A stretch of DNA of 64,000 bases from Diogma glabrata. Taxonomy: Eukaryota > Arthropoda > Insecta > Diptera > Cylindrotomidae. The notes beneath the pieces were generated by a model that saw only the letters and a program-made list of their open reading frames with translations, had not been told where the DNA came from and did not search any database. Made by a program: the position numbers and the translations under genes. The DNA lies in the NCBI GenBank assembly GCA_963693315.1, contig OY856186.1:94011132-94075131 (forward strand), written 5' to 3'. Below, in pieces: positions 22,675 to 34,889 of this stretch. Every line of letters begins with the position of its first letter. Position 1 is the stretch's first letter.

Positions 22675-23450
22675 TCAAAGGAGAACATCTTCAAATTTTT
22701 TTGGTAATTGTCCGTTGCATTTAAATAAAATAAATTCTGTTAATAAAGTCTTACATTCTGTATCTACGGTATTTTGTTTTTTGGTGCTTATATTTATAGC
22801 ACTTACAAGCTTTCGTTTTAAAACATTAACTGGCATTTCTGATTCTATACTGCTTTCCGTATCGAAAATTAATACGCTATCTTTATTTTCAAGCAAAGCG
22901 GTGTCTTCAAATGATATTGACTGGAAATATAGACGGTGTAACAATTCTTTAGTAATTTTACCGTTTCAAATTTCGTTGATTTTTAATTGTTTGAATTTGA
23001 ATTTGTTTAGTAATTCTCGAGATATTGAATCATCTAACGCATTTAACCTTTATATTACAAACGACAGAATCTCCTCAGTTTTTATTAAACCCATATCACG
23101 TCGACGTAATGTTTCGGACGCTAATTTTAATGGACCTAAACAAGCAATAAATGTTTTTAATATTTGGAACATCTGGGTGGTTATTTTGTAGCGTTATCTC
23201 ACTAGGTGAGATAAATAGTGAGATAAAAAAATAATGCTTAAATGATTTCTTTTATCTAATATAATCGATCGAAGACAAATATTTTATCTCACTTTTTATC
23301 TCACCTAGTGAGATAACACTACAAAATAACCACCCATCATCGTTTTCAAGTAGATGTGTAACATTTATTTCGCATAGACTTTTATAATTGGCATTTATAA
23401 TTTGCTGAAATCTTTCCAATATATCTAGCAAGCTATTACACATCGTCGTA
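22675..23450 (-). pseudogene. hAT-type transposase remnant
   Basis: Minus-strand pieces in order are LLDILERFQQIINANYKSLC (about 23440-23360), interrupted by the MITE at 23174-23336. Then come FIACLGPLKLASETLRRRDM and KTEEILSFV (about 23150-23060), and RLNALDDSISRELLNKFK. After a stop the frame reads LLHRLYFQSISFEDTALLEN down to KKFEDVLL at 22675. The order resembles the middle of hAT-family transposases and related BED-zinc-finger proteins. The BED finger, the catalytic block and the dimerisation C-terminus are not recognisable. Several stops are present. Confidence 0.55.
23174..23336. mobile_element. MITE, 163 bp, nested in the hAT
   Basis: Its terminal repeats of about 42 bp have one mismatch. 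They start TGGGTGGTTATTTTGTAG at both ends (right end read on the other strand). Each contains the self-palindromic TTATCTCAC-TAG-GTGAGATAA. It interrupts the hAT coding remnant between the LERFQQI and PLKLASE pieces. Flanks share GATG-like text but no exact target duplication could be fixed. Confidence 0.8.
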
Positions 23451-25199
23451 CAGTCTAATTATAAGTTTAATTCAATACCATCATTCTAGTTTAACATTTT
23501 GCTAAACAGTTGTGCTGCGCACTTATTGTGTCCTAAAAAATTATGATATCCTGCGAATCTGTTTTATTGTGTCCTGGATTTGAGGTGTTAGTTTGTTAAA
23601 TTTAAGGTTACATAAATTTGTATCCTGTTCATATGGCATGCCTTCAAATGCTGGATTTTGGTCTTTATCACTACCGTCATCATTATTTTCTATATACCTT
23701 CAATGTCGCCTTTCATCACCTAATAATTAGTCTACTCGGTACTTCAGATTTTTTCCCAATAAAAATTTAATTTAAGCAGCACCAAAAAGTGTCAGATGAG
23801 TTTGAATAGTCAGATGAATTTCATGTATGTGGCATTGTAAAACTAAGACAAGAGCTAACTTACCAAATTCAACCATAACCGCTGCTCCATTACTTATGAT
23901 TAGTTGCAATAATATTTGTAGATAAATTCAAATTAAATTCTTTCAACCGCTCGTTAACTATATCGAACGTTTTTTGTTTCATCTTCCTTCAATTTTTATT
24001 CAAATCCCAAACTTTCGAATATTCATTATTGCACATAAGATTAATATTCATGTTTCTACGTTCATCTAAAGGTAAGATTTTTCTTTTTCTACGATAAAGT
24101 TAAGCAAAATTTTTGATCAAAAATCAAAATTTCACTCTTATGTGTAAGAACCCGGGAATTGATCTTTTTTCCCGGGAAATCGAGAGCAGATATTTTTGTG
24201 GATTTCCCGGGAAATCGGGAACGAGAAATCCCGGGAGAGAAACCCTAATCAGCAGTACATAATACAACCAAATCGACACCATAAGTACAACTTTTTTTAA
24301 AAATGATTTAAGACTACCCGGTGATCTGAAGTTTGGGATTGTTCCATCGTCAACATTATCTGTCCAACATTACGTAAGTAAACTGCAAAAAACTTGAGGA
24401 GGTACACATGTTTGTCAGACAAAAAGCACAGATATCCAGTGATCGAATGAAGGCTGAGTATGACGGGCAAACAACAAAGAATTTGAGGAAGGAAAATTGG
24501 TGTGGCTATACACAATCCACAGCGGAAAAAATGCTTATCTCCAAAACTACAAACATCTTGGGTACCATAACAAAATTAACGATGTCGTTTATCGGATAAA
24601 GAAAGGTCAACGAGCGAAACCAAAAGTCGGGCATCTAGAAAGATTAACATTCTATAAAGGAGGAGATTTAAATTATGCTCTGGAGGAGCGAGTGTGACGA
24701 TTAGGGAGTACGACGCACAAAAGAACATCGTTCTAGAAAATACTCTTTAGAGAAAATATTTCCACTAAAACAATATAAAACACCTGAATAAACAAGAATA
24801 CATATAAAATAACATGCAACAACACAAATATAACTTCAAAAATTCTCGATTTAATATTTGTTTTCTTTTAGTTTTGATATTCCCATTGGTTGCCACAAGT
24901 GCTTCTGGATAACCGAATTGGCGTAAGTTTTTTTTTCTTTTGAAAGAGCAAGAAAATAATAATCTTATATATTAATACGCTAACGAAAATTTTGTGGAGC
25001 CTAAGGCTTTTTTATTCGCAGATGGATTCATTTCAAATTTTCACTGCTAACTGATATTAGTGTAACTTAGATTTTAAAGATTTTTCACACAAATTGGATC
25101 ATAAATAAAAAAGTTATAGACGAATTAAATTTACTTCTTTATATAGCGGACTCCCCTTACAAACTTAAATCGAGTCGTCGAACATAGATTGTTTAATGA

Positions 25200-26419
25200 A
25201 AAAAAAGATTTTCGGTTCTGTCAAAGCATTTATATATACCATTGAATTTCAAAAACGTGATCTTCCGCATGCTCATATTTTGTTAAATTTGTCAGTATGA
25301 ATATGTGAAACGTCATACGATGCATGGACCATGTGGTGCTCTAAATCCCAATTCTGTTTGTATGAGAGATGGTAGATGTATAGTAAAAAATTTCCAAAAC
25401 CTTTTTCTGAAAATACTAAAGAATCTGTGAATGGTTATCCTTTGTATCGTCGACGTGATATTGATAATAGATATGTTGTTCCATATAATCCTTATCTTCT
25501 TGCAAAATTCAATTGTCATATTAACGTGGAAATATGAACGACTGTTAAAAGTGTGAAATATGTTTACAAGTATGTATGTAGGATATGATTCTGCCAATGT
25601 TGAATTGAGAGTGAATGGAGAGAATGCAGTGAATAATGATGATGCGATTGTGGGAAATGAAATTCAAGATTTTTTGAATGGACGGTAGTTGGTTCGACTG
25701 AAGCTGCTTGGCGCATATTTAAATTTCCAATGCATTTTCAATCTCATACAATTATTCGACTTGATTTTCATTTGCCTAATAGGCAAAAAGTTTATATTAG
25801 GAATGGTAATGTGGCTGGTGCAGTCGCAAATGTATCAAGAACAAAATTGTTATCATTTTCCCATTTGAATTCCATTGATAATTTAGCTAATGAGTTTTTG
25901 TATACAGAATTACTATTACATTATGTTTGGCATGATCAAAGTAAATCGTGGAAAAGAAGACAACGTGGGGCTGATAAAGTTGTTGCTCGATTATATATGG
26001 TTTCTCCAAAAGATATATAATTGTTTCATATGCGTTTACTTTTGTTGCATGTTCGTGGTCCAAAATCTTTTACTGATCTAGGTATGTATGAAGGTGTTAA
26101 GTACCCTACTTTTGTTGCAGCATGCGAAGCTCGAGGTATTGCAACAAATGATAATGAATGGCGTGAATGTTTACTTGAAGCTTCAGATATTCAATCACCA
26201 AAACAGTTACGTCAATTATTTGCATTTATCTGTGGTTTGAATGTTCCTCTGAATGCTTTAGCTTTATGGATTGAATTTAGAAATAGTATGATTGAAGGCT
26301 TTTTACGAAATTACGATGAAGATGTGTCAATTAATCGAGCCTTGATTGAAATTAATGAAATTCTTCTTACACATAATACTTCATGTAGTGGATCTTGGTC
26401 TTCCAATTCCACAATATAA
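25200..26419 (+). pseudogene. Helitron Rep (HUH endonuclease) and middle region, broken
   Basis: Frames in order: YTIEFQKRDLPHAHIL (about 25235-25282) holds the HUH motif as HAH at 25268-25276. Then comes an internal loss, then [35 protein letters not shown] and VKYVYKYVCR with shifts between them. Next are EAAWRIFKFPMHFQSHTIIR, WHDQSKSWKRRQRGADKVVA, a stop at about 26018, and ARGIATNDNEWRECLLEASD. The stretch from the HUH block to HGPCGA is shorter than in intact elements, and the Rep tyrosine region is not seen intact. In a working element Rep nicks and rejoins the ends for rolling-circle movement. Confidence 0.8.
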
Positions 26420-26499
26420 CTTACATATTGGCGATGTAGGTCATTTTGATATTGAAGAAGAAGCTATAGTTTTCGATAGAATGTATGAAAATGCAAATA

Positions 26500-27909
26500 A
26501 TAAGTAACGTAGTGTGATTGATATTGTTTTGCGTGAAGCTCAATTCCATGATACTGGAAGTAATGTTTTTTTCTTGACAGCTCACGCAGGTTGTGGCAAA
26601 ACTTTTGTTCAAACGGCAATCATTCATAAATTTAATTCATTAAATCTTTCGTGTATTGTAACTGCCTTCAGTGGTATTGCATCAACTCTTTTGATTGGGC
26701 GGCGAACTTTGCATAATGTTTTCAAATTACCAATTCCATTATTAGAGAATTCAATATATAAATATAACTCCAAACAGTGTACATGGCACATATATTAATA
26801 ATGCATCAATTATTATTATAGATGAAATTTCAATGTGTTCTATTCATGCTTTAAAATTAATTGATCGTTTGTTAAGAGATTTGACTCCAAACGAAGAAAA
26901 TAAAAATAAACTGTTTGCAGGTAAAACTCTTTTACTGAGCGGTGACTTTCGCCAAATTCTTCCAGTTATACCGCATGGCTCACGTTCTATTTTAATTGAA
27001 AATTGTATTACATCTTGGCAAGAACTTATTAACTTTAAAATTTTGAAATTAAATCAAAACATGAGAGCTCTCCCTCATGAAATTGAATTTGTAGAATTTC
27101 TTAGAAGACTCGGTAATGGTGATATGCAAAGTTTTCCACAGTTTAGTTCAGATATCATTGAAATTCCTCATAATTTGATTGGTAATCCAGACAATATTAT
27201 TGAAGACATTTTTGGAAATATTTCTGATACAATTTTATCTGATGAAATTTTGAGTTCCGTCATTTTAGCCCCCAAAAATAATGATTGCAATGAAATCAAT
27301 TCTAAAATCTTGAGTATTATGCCAGGAGAGGAGAAAGCATATTTTAGTTTTGATAAAGTTGTTTGTGATGACATTCGTGAGCAGAACAATTTTCCAATAG
27401 AATTTTTAAATAAATTGAGTATAGGAGGTTTGCCACCTCATAAATTAGTTTTAAAAGTGAATTGCATTGTTCTCCTCATACGTAATTTAAATACAGGTCA
27501 AGCATTAGTAAATGGAACACGAATGCGTGTAAAAGTTATGCACCGAAATTCAATAGATTGTGAAGTTTTGACTGGTGTCATGCGAGGTGTACGCATTCTA
27601 ATTCCACGCATTCATTTGACTTATTCTGGAACTCTTCTTCCATTTAAATTTCAAAGAACTCAATTCCCTATTATTCCTGCTTTTGCTATGACTATTAATA
27701 AATCTCAAGGTCAGACATTCAACAGAGTTGCCATTTTACTTAAAGAACCTGTATTCACACATGGTCAATTGTATGTTGCTGCAAGTAGAGTGCGTGCGTT
27801 TGAATGTTTGAAATTTTATATTTATGATACATCTGACCAAGGTCATTTGTTCAACGATGATAGAGTTTTCACAAAAAATATCGTCTTCCCAGAAGTCATT
27901 GTTACCTAA
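26500..27909 (+). pseudogene. Helitron Pif1-like helicase
   Basis: Superfamily-1 helicase motifs in order: the Walker A-like loop TAHAGCGKTF at about 26580, VTAFSGIASTLLIGRRTLHN (motif Ia), and a break near 26760. Then IIIDEISMC (Walker B, 26812-26838), LLLSGDFRQILPVIP (motif III) and LKLNQNMRAL (motif IV). Further on are VILAPKNND and AFAMTINKSQGQTFNRVAIL (motif V). Last come LYVAASRVRAF (motif VI). The part from 26833 is open for 358 codons to a stop at 27907-27909. The break near 26760 separates Walker A from the rest. The family resembles yeast Pif1 and its Helitron homologues. Confidence 0.85.
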
Positions 27910-28303
27910 TTTCTTCTCACTTTTCTCAAAAACCTTTTCCTCTTTTATGAGTACGAGTGTCTGTGCGTTTGCTTTTGTCTCAATATGCGTCTTTTTTAAT
28001 TTCATATTGAGGCTGAAGTTGCCATTCAGTTTTATCATTTTCATCGTTAAACATATTTGAATATTTGTTTTTGATAATAATTGCTGTTTCAATTGTCTAT
28101 TAATATATGAAATAAGAGATAAAATTTTCATGTATGACCGAATTTCGGTCACGGGATTTCCTATATTTTTAAAAATAAAAATTGAAAATTATGCTATCAT
28201 TTCTCACTACCACTTTTGAAATCATTGCTTCTACGTCAACAAAATGTCTACGCGAAAACTTTATTTACAAGCGTAGCGAAGCACGCAGGGCCCTCCTTGT
28301 AAA

Positions 28304-31300
28304 TATTAATAACGTAAAAGAAATATATGTATTTGACTAATATTTTTGTTTTATTTTGTATATCCATAGAAAAAAGGACGTATGCGTGCTTTGTTGTTTA
28401 AAACAATTATTTGATGTTGCATTATTAATTATTATTAACTGATGTTTTTTTAAAGGATGGAGTAAAGAAGATACTGTTTGAGAATTTTGTCGAATTTCAC
28501 TTCATTTTCCTACCCCATTCCCAACGATCTTCAATGACTTGTTCAAGTCTAAGATTACTTCCCACGCCTATAACTGCAACTATTCGGAGCAAATCACACT
28601 TAGACTTCTGAACGAGTGAAAAATACAGCCAACTCACACAATGCGGACTGCAAAACAATATTCCTTGGTTTTATTCGATAGTCAATATCTATAAAAACTA
28701 CAACGGTTGATTGTAAAAACTTCTAGTCCACACCGTTCAAAATATTTCTAGTAAATAACACTTATAACTTTATTCACAATTAAAAACTAACATGACTTTT
28801 ATTTACACGGCGTTATGTTCACGATACAACATTTCGATTACAATTAATAAATTCTATTAAAAACCTATTTAAATACTATTCCTTTGAAGCTAGAAAAACC
28901 GATTGTATTCCAAACTCCTTTAATCCGGAATGTTCCTTTAAACAAAATAAGAAATAATGTTTATTTATGTTTAAACAAAATAAGAAATAATCTTCCCTCA
29001 CTATAAAAGACAAACAACAACAAATTCAAAACAACTATTTTTTCTATGATAGCAGATGAAAAGTCTATTTTCAAGCTGGCTTAATCTTCTGTGAAAATTG
29101 TTTTTTTTTCCTAGAGTGTAAAAAGAATAACAAATTGTAGTGGCTATGGTATTTTCATATGATTTACACAAAGTTCTTAAAATAATGCAACCATGAAAAA
29201 ATAGAATATGAATTTTGAATGTTATTTTGTCGATTCCTAATTCAATAATTTCTAACATATATCGTTTATATATTTAGTATTTACTATCACAGACAAATTT
29301 GTATTTCCTACGCGAGATAAATACATTTTACGATCGTGAAATTTCTCCATTTGACGTTAACGCGTCTTGTGAACAAATTCTCACTCACGAAAACGCAGCG
29401 TTTTTATCTCTTGTAGTAAAATGTACCATTGTTTGTCCTTCCAAAAAAACAACAACAATAACATTCGTTTCATTCATTTTCTTGTTTTTAATAATCATTC
29501 ATTGATGTAATCACCAAATTCACCATTATGAATTTTTCTTTCTTAATTTTGTACAGGATGTTTCATTTATGTTGAACTGAATAGGCTTGTATGTTGTATT
29601 TGTGACAATATTATGCAAATAAATCTTAAAATTTTTTCTATTTTTAATGTTACTAATTAAAGACGTTTAAAAAAATTCTTCACATGAAAAATTGAGGCGA
29701 CTACCTATATCATGTAGTGACATCTATCTAATGACTTCAACAATACTAAAATTGATGCGAGTTAAGTCACAGTCATTTAAAGTGACATGATATGACTTCG
29801 GTAATTAGGGTGTTAATTACCAATTTTTGTTGATTTTTGTGACAGTTGAATGGCGACGAGTAGGTCGTTTTCTTTTTGTCCAGATCAAAAAAATTAATTT
29901 TTTTTACAAAAAAATTAAGTAAAAAATTGATTTAATTTTGTAGTTGTATGGTTGTACTTTTATTGAATGGTTTTGGTTATTTAGGAAATAATAATATAAA
30001 ATGTACACCCTTAGTACATAAATAACTATTAATTTGTTATAATCACCTCTGGAATTAATATTTTTAAAAAATGATTTTTGGATTTGGAACAAATGTAATT
30101 TTATTTAATTTAATATAATATTTTTTTAAACAGAAAAATGGATGTATGATGGCATTTAATAAATTTTCAAATTGTGTAAATGTATTTGTCACTTTATTGT
30201 ATTTCGCAACTTGATCTAGGAAAAAATCTAGATTCAGAAAAAAAAAATCATATAAAAACAATCTATCTTTTCATACAAAAAGAATACGAAATGTAAAAAA
30301 CGAAATGTACTCTAACCGCTGCTTTTTTATCTTAGCTCAAGTTTTTGTCAAAAAGAAAACGACATAAAATTTTCTGATATAAAATTTATTTTCTAACCAT
30401 AATACTTAAAAAAATATTTTTTTAAATAATTAACTAAAACATGAGTCTTTATAACAATCAGGTGCCTATGATAAAATTGCAAAAATTGTTCATTCAAATA
30501 TTTTGGGGAGGCGGGAAAAAATTTCAAAATAAGAACCGAAGAACAACTAAGAACTTTTAAGTAAAGATTGAGCTTTGCCAAATAATGTGACCGTCTAAAT
30601 TATAATCTCAATAACCTTTCGATATTGCGCACACAACCAAAAGAGAAGAATTTGAACATTAAGCGCTTCTTTGGGTTTCCATAATATTATTTATGTTTTT
30701 TAATTTTTGTCTTTTTATATTGTTTTATTTTATTTTCAATAGTCTAGTTTTGTTTGTTAGTGTTGATTGTAAATATTTATTATACAGGTTTGTAAGGTAT
30801 TGTTAATTTCTCCGAATAATTAAACATAACTCCTGACGATGTCCGAATTAATATAAATATTTGCTTTTATTTGTGCAACATGTTCCAACAACGTTGTTTC
30901 ATCATCAAGCTAAGCTGCATGGTAAAAATCGTTAATTTAAATTCATCGGAACATTTATTCAATTTATTTTAATTCAAAAATTAAATACAATTCTCTAATA
31001 TATAATATCTAAAAATAGCGGAAAATTAGACAATATTTTTTGATTACAAAACAGAATAATTATGATGTAAATTAAATATTGTTTGTTTTTGTTCGGCGAA
31101 TATATTAAATTTTTACAAAAGGTAATTATTTATGAAAAATAGACACATATAAAAATCTAATTTAATTTAATTTTTCTTCAAAAATTTGTATTAGCTATAA
31201 TTCATTTTGTTTTTATATTTTACAGTAAGGTTTCCATCAATTTATTTGAACTTTTTATTTTTCATATATTTTTACTTTGTTTTTGGTGTAGGGTCAAAAT

Positions 31301-33320
31301 AATTATTTTAACGAATATTTAATATTCATAAAAGATGTTTATATAATATTATCTAATATAATTTTACAGTTATTTCTTTACAATAAACAAATTGTATAAT
31401 TAAAGCCGGATTAGAAATTATGGTTTAAATTATAAATAAAACGACTGCGCATAATTGAATTAGGTACACAACAATGAGAGTTTGAATTGCATTTTGAGCA
31501 ATGCATTTTTCGATGATCAACATACAATTTTGTAAATTTTGTTTTCCAAAAAATAAAAAACTTTTTCAACCTAAAATCATCCATCTTAAAACTAGAATTT
31601 TGCTAATCAGAATAATTCTAAAAATATTGATTTTATTTTCTTTTCTGATATTTGCAATTTGATAAAATTAAAATTAAAAATTTGTATATTGTTTCTTAAA
31701 ACTAAACATTTACCTAATACATAAACAAAACCATAATAATAAATGGCAAGCTACTAACTAATTTTTGATGGAAAACTTTTACAATGTTAAGCTATATTAG
31801 ATTGGCATCCGCTGGGCTTAAAATTATATAATCAAGTAAATAATTGGCTTATACGTTTGATTAGTAACATAACTAAATATGCATGATTTATTTGTCTTTT
31901 TTTACAAATTTTATGAAATCAATGAAATTTTAATTAAATTAAAATTAAAGTAAATGCGGCTATATTATCTGATTTTAATCAAATTCAATATTTCATGCTA
32001 AGTGCAAAATAAATTAATATGTACTTCAAAAAAATTTTCATATTTTTAATTTAAATCTGTGTCCGGAATATATATATATATATTTTCAGTTAAGTACTTT
32101 TAAGTTTGTATGGTCAGAGATCCTTCCGTTAATTGCTTTTATGTATTTTGGAACTAAAATAGGAAGCGTATTCGATAAACTTAAATTCAAATGATATGAT
32201 TTTAGGTTACAGAAAATAATTGGTTATTTAATAATTATTTTTTAGAATTTGTTTTTTTCAATTCTAAATTATATGTTTTGGTTATTATTCTTTCTTAATC
32301 TGACATATCATCGTACTAATACATATTTTCTAAATAATCTCAAAACAAAAATTATACTAAATTTTCTTATTATAAATATTAATAATTATAACATAATTGC
32401 TATTTTTATAACATTTTTGGTTTCTAAATTATTTTTTTAATTCAGCCAACATATCTTCTTGTTTAATATAAACCTGAATTATTGCCAAATTTTTTTGTTA
32501 TATTTTAATATATTTTACATAAAACGTGATTGTATAATTTGGGTTTAAGAAAAAGTTATGAAAATGATACACAAAATAAATTATAAGACAGGTAAAATAA
32601 AATCACATAAAATGTTTTACAAATAAATACTTAATACTATAGTATGAAAGGTATGTCAACACTTAAAATGCAGTTTTTCTGTTTCTTCTTTTAAGAGCTG
32701 AAACAATAACATATCATAATTATTAGAGCGCTAATAAAATTATATGCAAATGGAGGACTTTGTCATATTGAGTTGTAAAATATAAAATAGTATACGTGGT
32801 TTCTTTATTTAAAATTTTAAAGTAACTTTTTATACTTAAATGTACAGAAACATTGTCTGTCGTATAAAGTAAATATACATTCAAATAACATCTAGAAAAA
32901 AATTAACTTTTTATAGTTTTTATTGATTTTACTGTTGAGGTTCTATCTAATCTTGTTTCTCCATATGAGCTACGTGTTCGTGCGATGTCGTTTTTATATT
33001 TATAAATGAAATTTTTCTATGGTTACAACGAGTTTACATAGTTTTCAAAACTACGATCGAATTACTGAAAATAAATTTGAGTTGTTGATTGTTAAAATTG
33101 AATTTTTTGTTGTGTGTGGTTTCACTGTTTAACAATCCCTTGAATAACTCTTCTAAAACAACTAAAATTATTTTTGTCCAATTCGGTTTTAAAATTTTTG
33201 TAAACCTAATTGTAGCATTTTTTTTTAACTAATAATAATGAATGTTTGCTAAGTTATTTATTGGTACACTAATTTCAGTTTTAATTTTATTTTTATGTAT
33301 AATAAAACAATAAAAACAAA
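28304..33320. other. AT-rich region, no gene seen
   Basis: Five kilobases of very AT-rich DNA with no coding frame I trust. At 28500-28830 there is somewhat richer sequence without recognised coding content. A block at about 29190-29410 repeats at 41670-41840. The remainder (29600-33300) holds only short homopolymer-rich frames. Confidence 0.5.
29190..29410. repeat. Dispersed repeat, direct copy at 41670-41840
   Basis: The shared order is ATATGAATTTTGAATGTTAT, TTGTCG, CTAA, ATATCGTTTATAT, ATTTCCTA-GCGAGAT and CTTGTGAAC or GTGAAC. The two copies are in the same orientation 12.5 kb apart. No product is recognised. They may be members of one non-autonomous element family. Confidence 0.65.
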
Positions 33321-33655
33321 CAAAATTTCGGCACATTGCGATTTTTAAGTTAAAATAGAAAAATTACAAAAAATTTCATTAATCGCAAAGTTCTCTTTAA
33401 ATAAAGTATTAATAAAACCATTAAAAAATTAATGAAGTTACTACGTAGTTAATTAAATTAATTAAGTCATTAGATAGTTAAATAATAAAGTCATTCGATT
33501 GTTAAATAATAAAATATTTAAGTAATTAACTAACTAAATAATTAATAAAATAAATAAAGTATATCAATATTAATTAGTTAATAATTTTGGCTTGATTCAA
33601 TTTTTTCAAATTTTCTCTATTTTAACTTGAGGATGGCAATGCGCCGAAATAGTGT
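33321..33655. mobile_element. MITE-like inverted-repeat element, about 330 bp
   Basis: The left arm carries ATTTCGGCACATTGCGATTT and TTAAGTTAAAATAGAAAAA. The right arm, inverted, carries the counterparts TTCTCTATTTTAACTTGAGG and ATGGCAATGCGCCGAAAT. The interior is short AATTAAT / AAGTCATT repeats. The right arm contains a hammerhead-like phrase, described among the findings. Confidence 0.65.
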
Positions 33656-33949
33656 TTCATCAAACATAAATAAAGTAAAGACTGAAACAAGTCAATCAAT
33701 AAATAAATAAATAAATAAATAATTAATAACAGTCAAACAATAAATAAAAAAATATTGCGGCGCTGATGCATAGGCTAACTACACCACAGCTCTGGAAACA
33801 AAATGTTCTGGATATATAGTGAGCTAATATCCATAAAAAACTTTAATTAATGGCTAACCAATGTTATAGATTTCACATAGTTCTAATTATATCAATATAA
33901 TAGAAAACTGTAGTATCCCAACAAACATAAATTCTGTAGTACGAGAAAT

Positions 33950-34740
33950 GGTAAAAAAACATTTTAACGGCAATGACAAAACGGAAGTTGGGATGCAGAT
34001 CTGTGGTTCTGCATCCCAACCGTGGTTCTGCAAGTACGGAACCGTACTAAATACTTATGTACCAAGTTTCATCTAATTCGATTATCAGGTACAGATGTTA
34101 TGAACCTTTCAAAAACGCAAGTGCTCGGGGGACCCCCACTACTTTGTTCAATATCGCTCAAAAACTAACCATCTCCTTGTCATGCATATTTGCATTTTTT
34201 CCCATCAAAATTCATTCACGAACGAATGTTGTATGCTCCCAACAAACATAAAAAACATGCTGGAAAAAACCAAACCGTATGGTGAACCCCCCAACCTTCT
34301 ATCCAATTTACTTCGAAAGGTGATAAAATCTTTCTCATGTTGCTTAAAAGCTTTTACCAACGTTTCATGAAAATCGATCGGTAATTGTAGGCTACAGTAG
34401 GGATAAAAACTTACAAAAAAAATTTTTAGCCGGAAGTGTCAAACCGGAAATTGGTATGCAGAAATATTGGAAACACTACTAAAACTTTATATACTAAGTT
34501 TCCATAAGATCATAAGCCGGGATTAGAAGTTATTGAAGGTTTAAACTTAGAGGTGTTCGGGAGACACCCAGCCATTTTGTCTAAAAAAAAAAAATCTTCT
34601 ATATTCAAGTGAACCTGGATCTTTTGCCAAAGTTTCATCAAGATCCTATGCAGGAATGGCAACCACCCACAGACCCAACAACCCACACACAGACGTACAC
34701 CAAAATTTTTATTGGCTATTTATATATATGGTCCAAAACC
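33950..34740. repeat. Dispersed repeat family, two diverged units
   Basis: Two units, about 33985-34180 and 34420-34590, share CGGAAGT, GATGCAGA or ATGCAGA, the TTTCAT-AG 'accaagtttc' phrase and GCTCGGGGGACCCCC or TTCGGGAGACACCC. The same family occurs at 46030-46170 and, weaker, at 48880-48960. 33987-34020 is a perfect 13-bp hairpin (GTTGGGATGCAGA and its inverse). The block ends with ACAGACCCAACAACCCACAC. Confidence 0.65.
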
Positions 34741-34889
34741 AAAAAAAAACAAAATTTGGGGTATATAAAATTTTTTTTTTCTCGATAGATTGCATTACTT
34801 CACACAATTTAAAATTGTGGTGAAGTGAAAATTAACGAATATTTTTTTCTTTTTAATCAAACATGTTCTGTATTAGACAATATAGGCAA

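Larger units (their letters stand above)
22352..24247 (-). mobile_element. hAT transposon, 1.9 kb, decayed
   Basis: The ends are GAGGGTTTCTC and, inverted, TAGGGTTTCTC. They are flanked by the exact 8-bp duplication ATCAGCAG (22344-22351 and 24248-24255), the hAT-type duplication size. Removing the element and one repeat restores the gypsy integrase frame across the site. CCCGGG-rich subterminal motifs occur at both ends (for example TACCCGGGATT and TTTCCCGGGAAATC). Decayed hAT-type coding sequence lies on the minus strand, and a MITE sits inside it. Confidence 0.9.
22076..24697 (+). mobile_element. Ty3/gypsy remnant (integrase end of pol), split by a hAT
   Basis: Before the hAT: CYTDQETNLES, INKTKTTASHSQSD and MVERFNATLESQL are the DQGTNF / PYHPQSDG / VERFNR stretch of a gypsy integrase core. 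A piece with AAAGCAGTAAACAAGAA is duplicated at about 22232 and 22279. PLFLMAYRSA follows and is cut by the hAT after the codon for Ala. Behind it, VHNTTKSTP, LPGDLKFGIVPS, WLYTIHSGKNAYLQN and RAKPKVGHLERLTFYKGGDL complete the pol C-terminus to about 24697. A possible 3' LTR could start at TGTGACGATTAGGG (about 24694), directly after the stop. Nothing of gag, protease or RT is present. Confidence 0.8.
24963..28303 (+). mobile_element. Helitron, internally deleted and decayed
   Basis: The element codes for a Rep endonuclease remnant followed by a Pif1-like helicase on the plus strand, the Helitron gene order. The proposed 5' end TCTTATATATTAATACGC begins with TC after an A. Near the 3' end a GC-rich hairpin has arms TTTACAAG (28264-28271) and CTTGTAAA (28296-28303) around GCGAAGCACGC. 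A CTAA followed by T occurs at about 28338 and could be the exact 3' terminus. The boundary is uncertain. At 3.3 kb it is well under the size of full elements, which fits the loss seen in Rep. Confidence 0.8.

Noticed and set aside
22715..23191. Plus-strand 158-codon frame in the hAT element
   Set aside because: The minus strand carries hAT-like residues over the same stretch; the plus frame is its shadow.
28500..28830. Solo LTR
   Set aside because: Composition suggested one, but no TG...CA ends or target duplication could be found.
30838..30860. CTGACGATGTCCGAA as a hammerhead core
   Set aside because: It is a short partial match without a pairing stem I or III.
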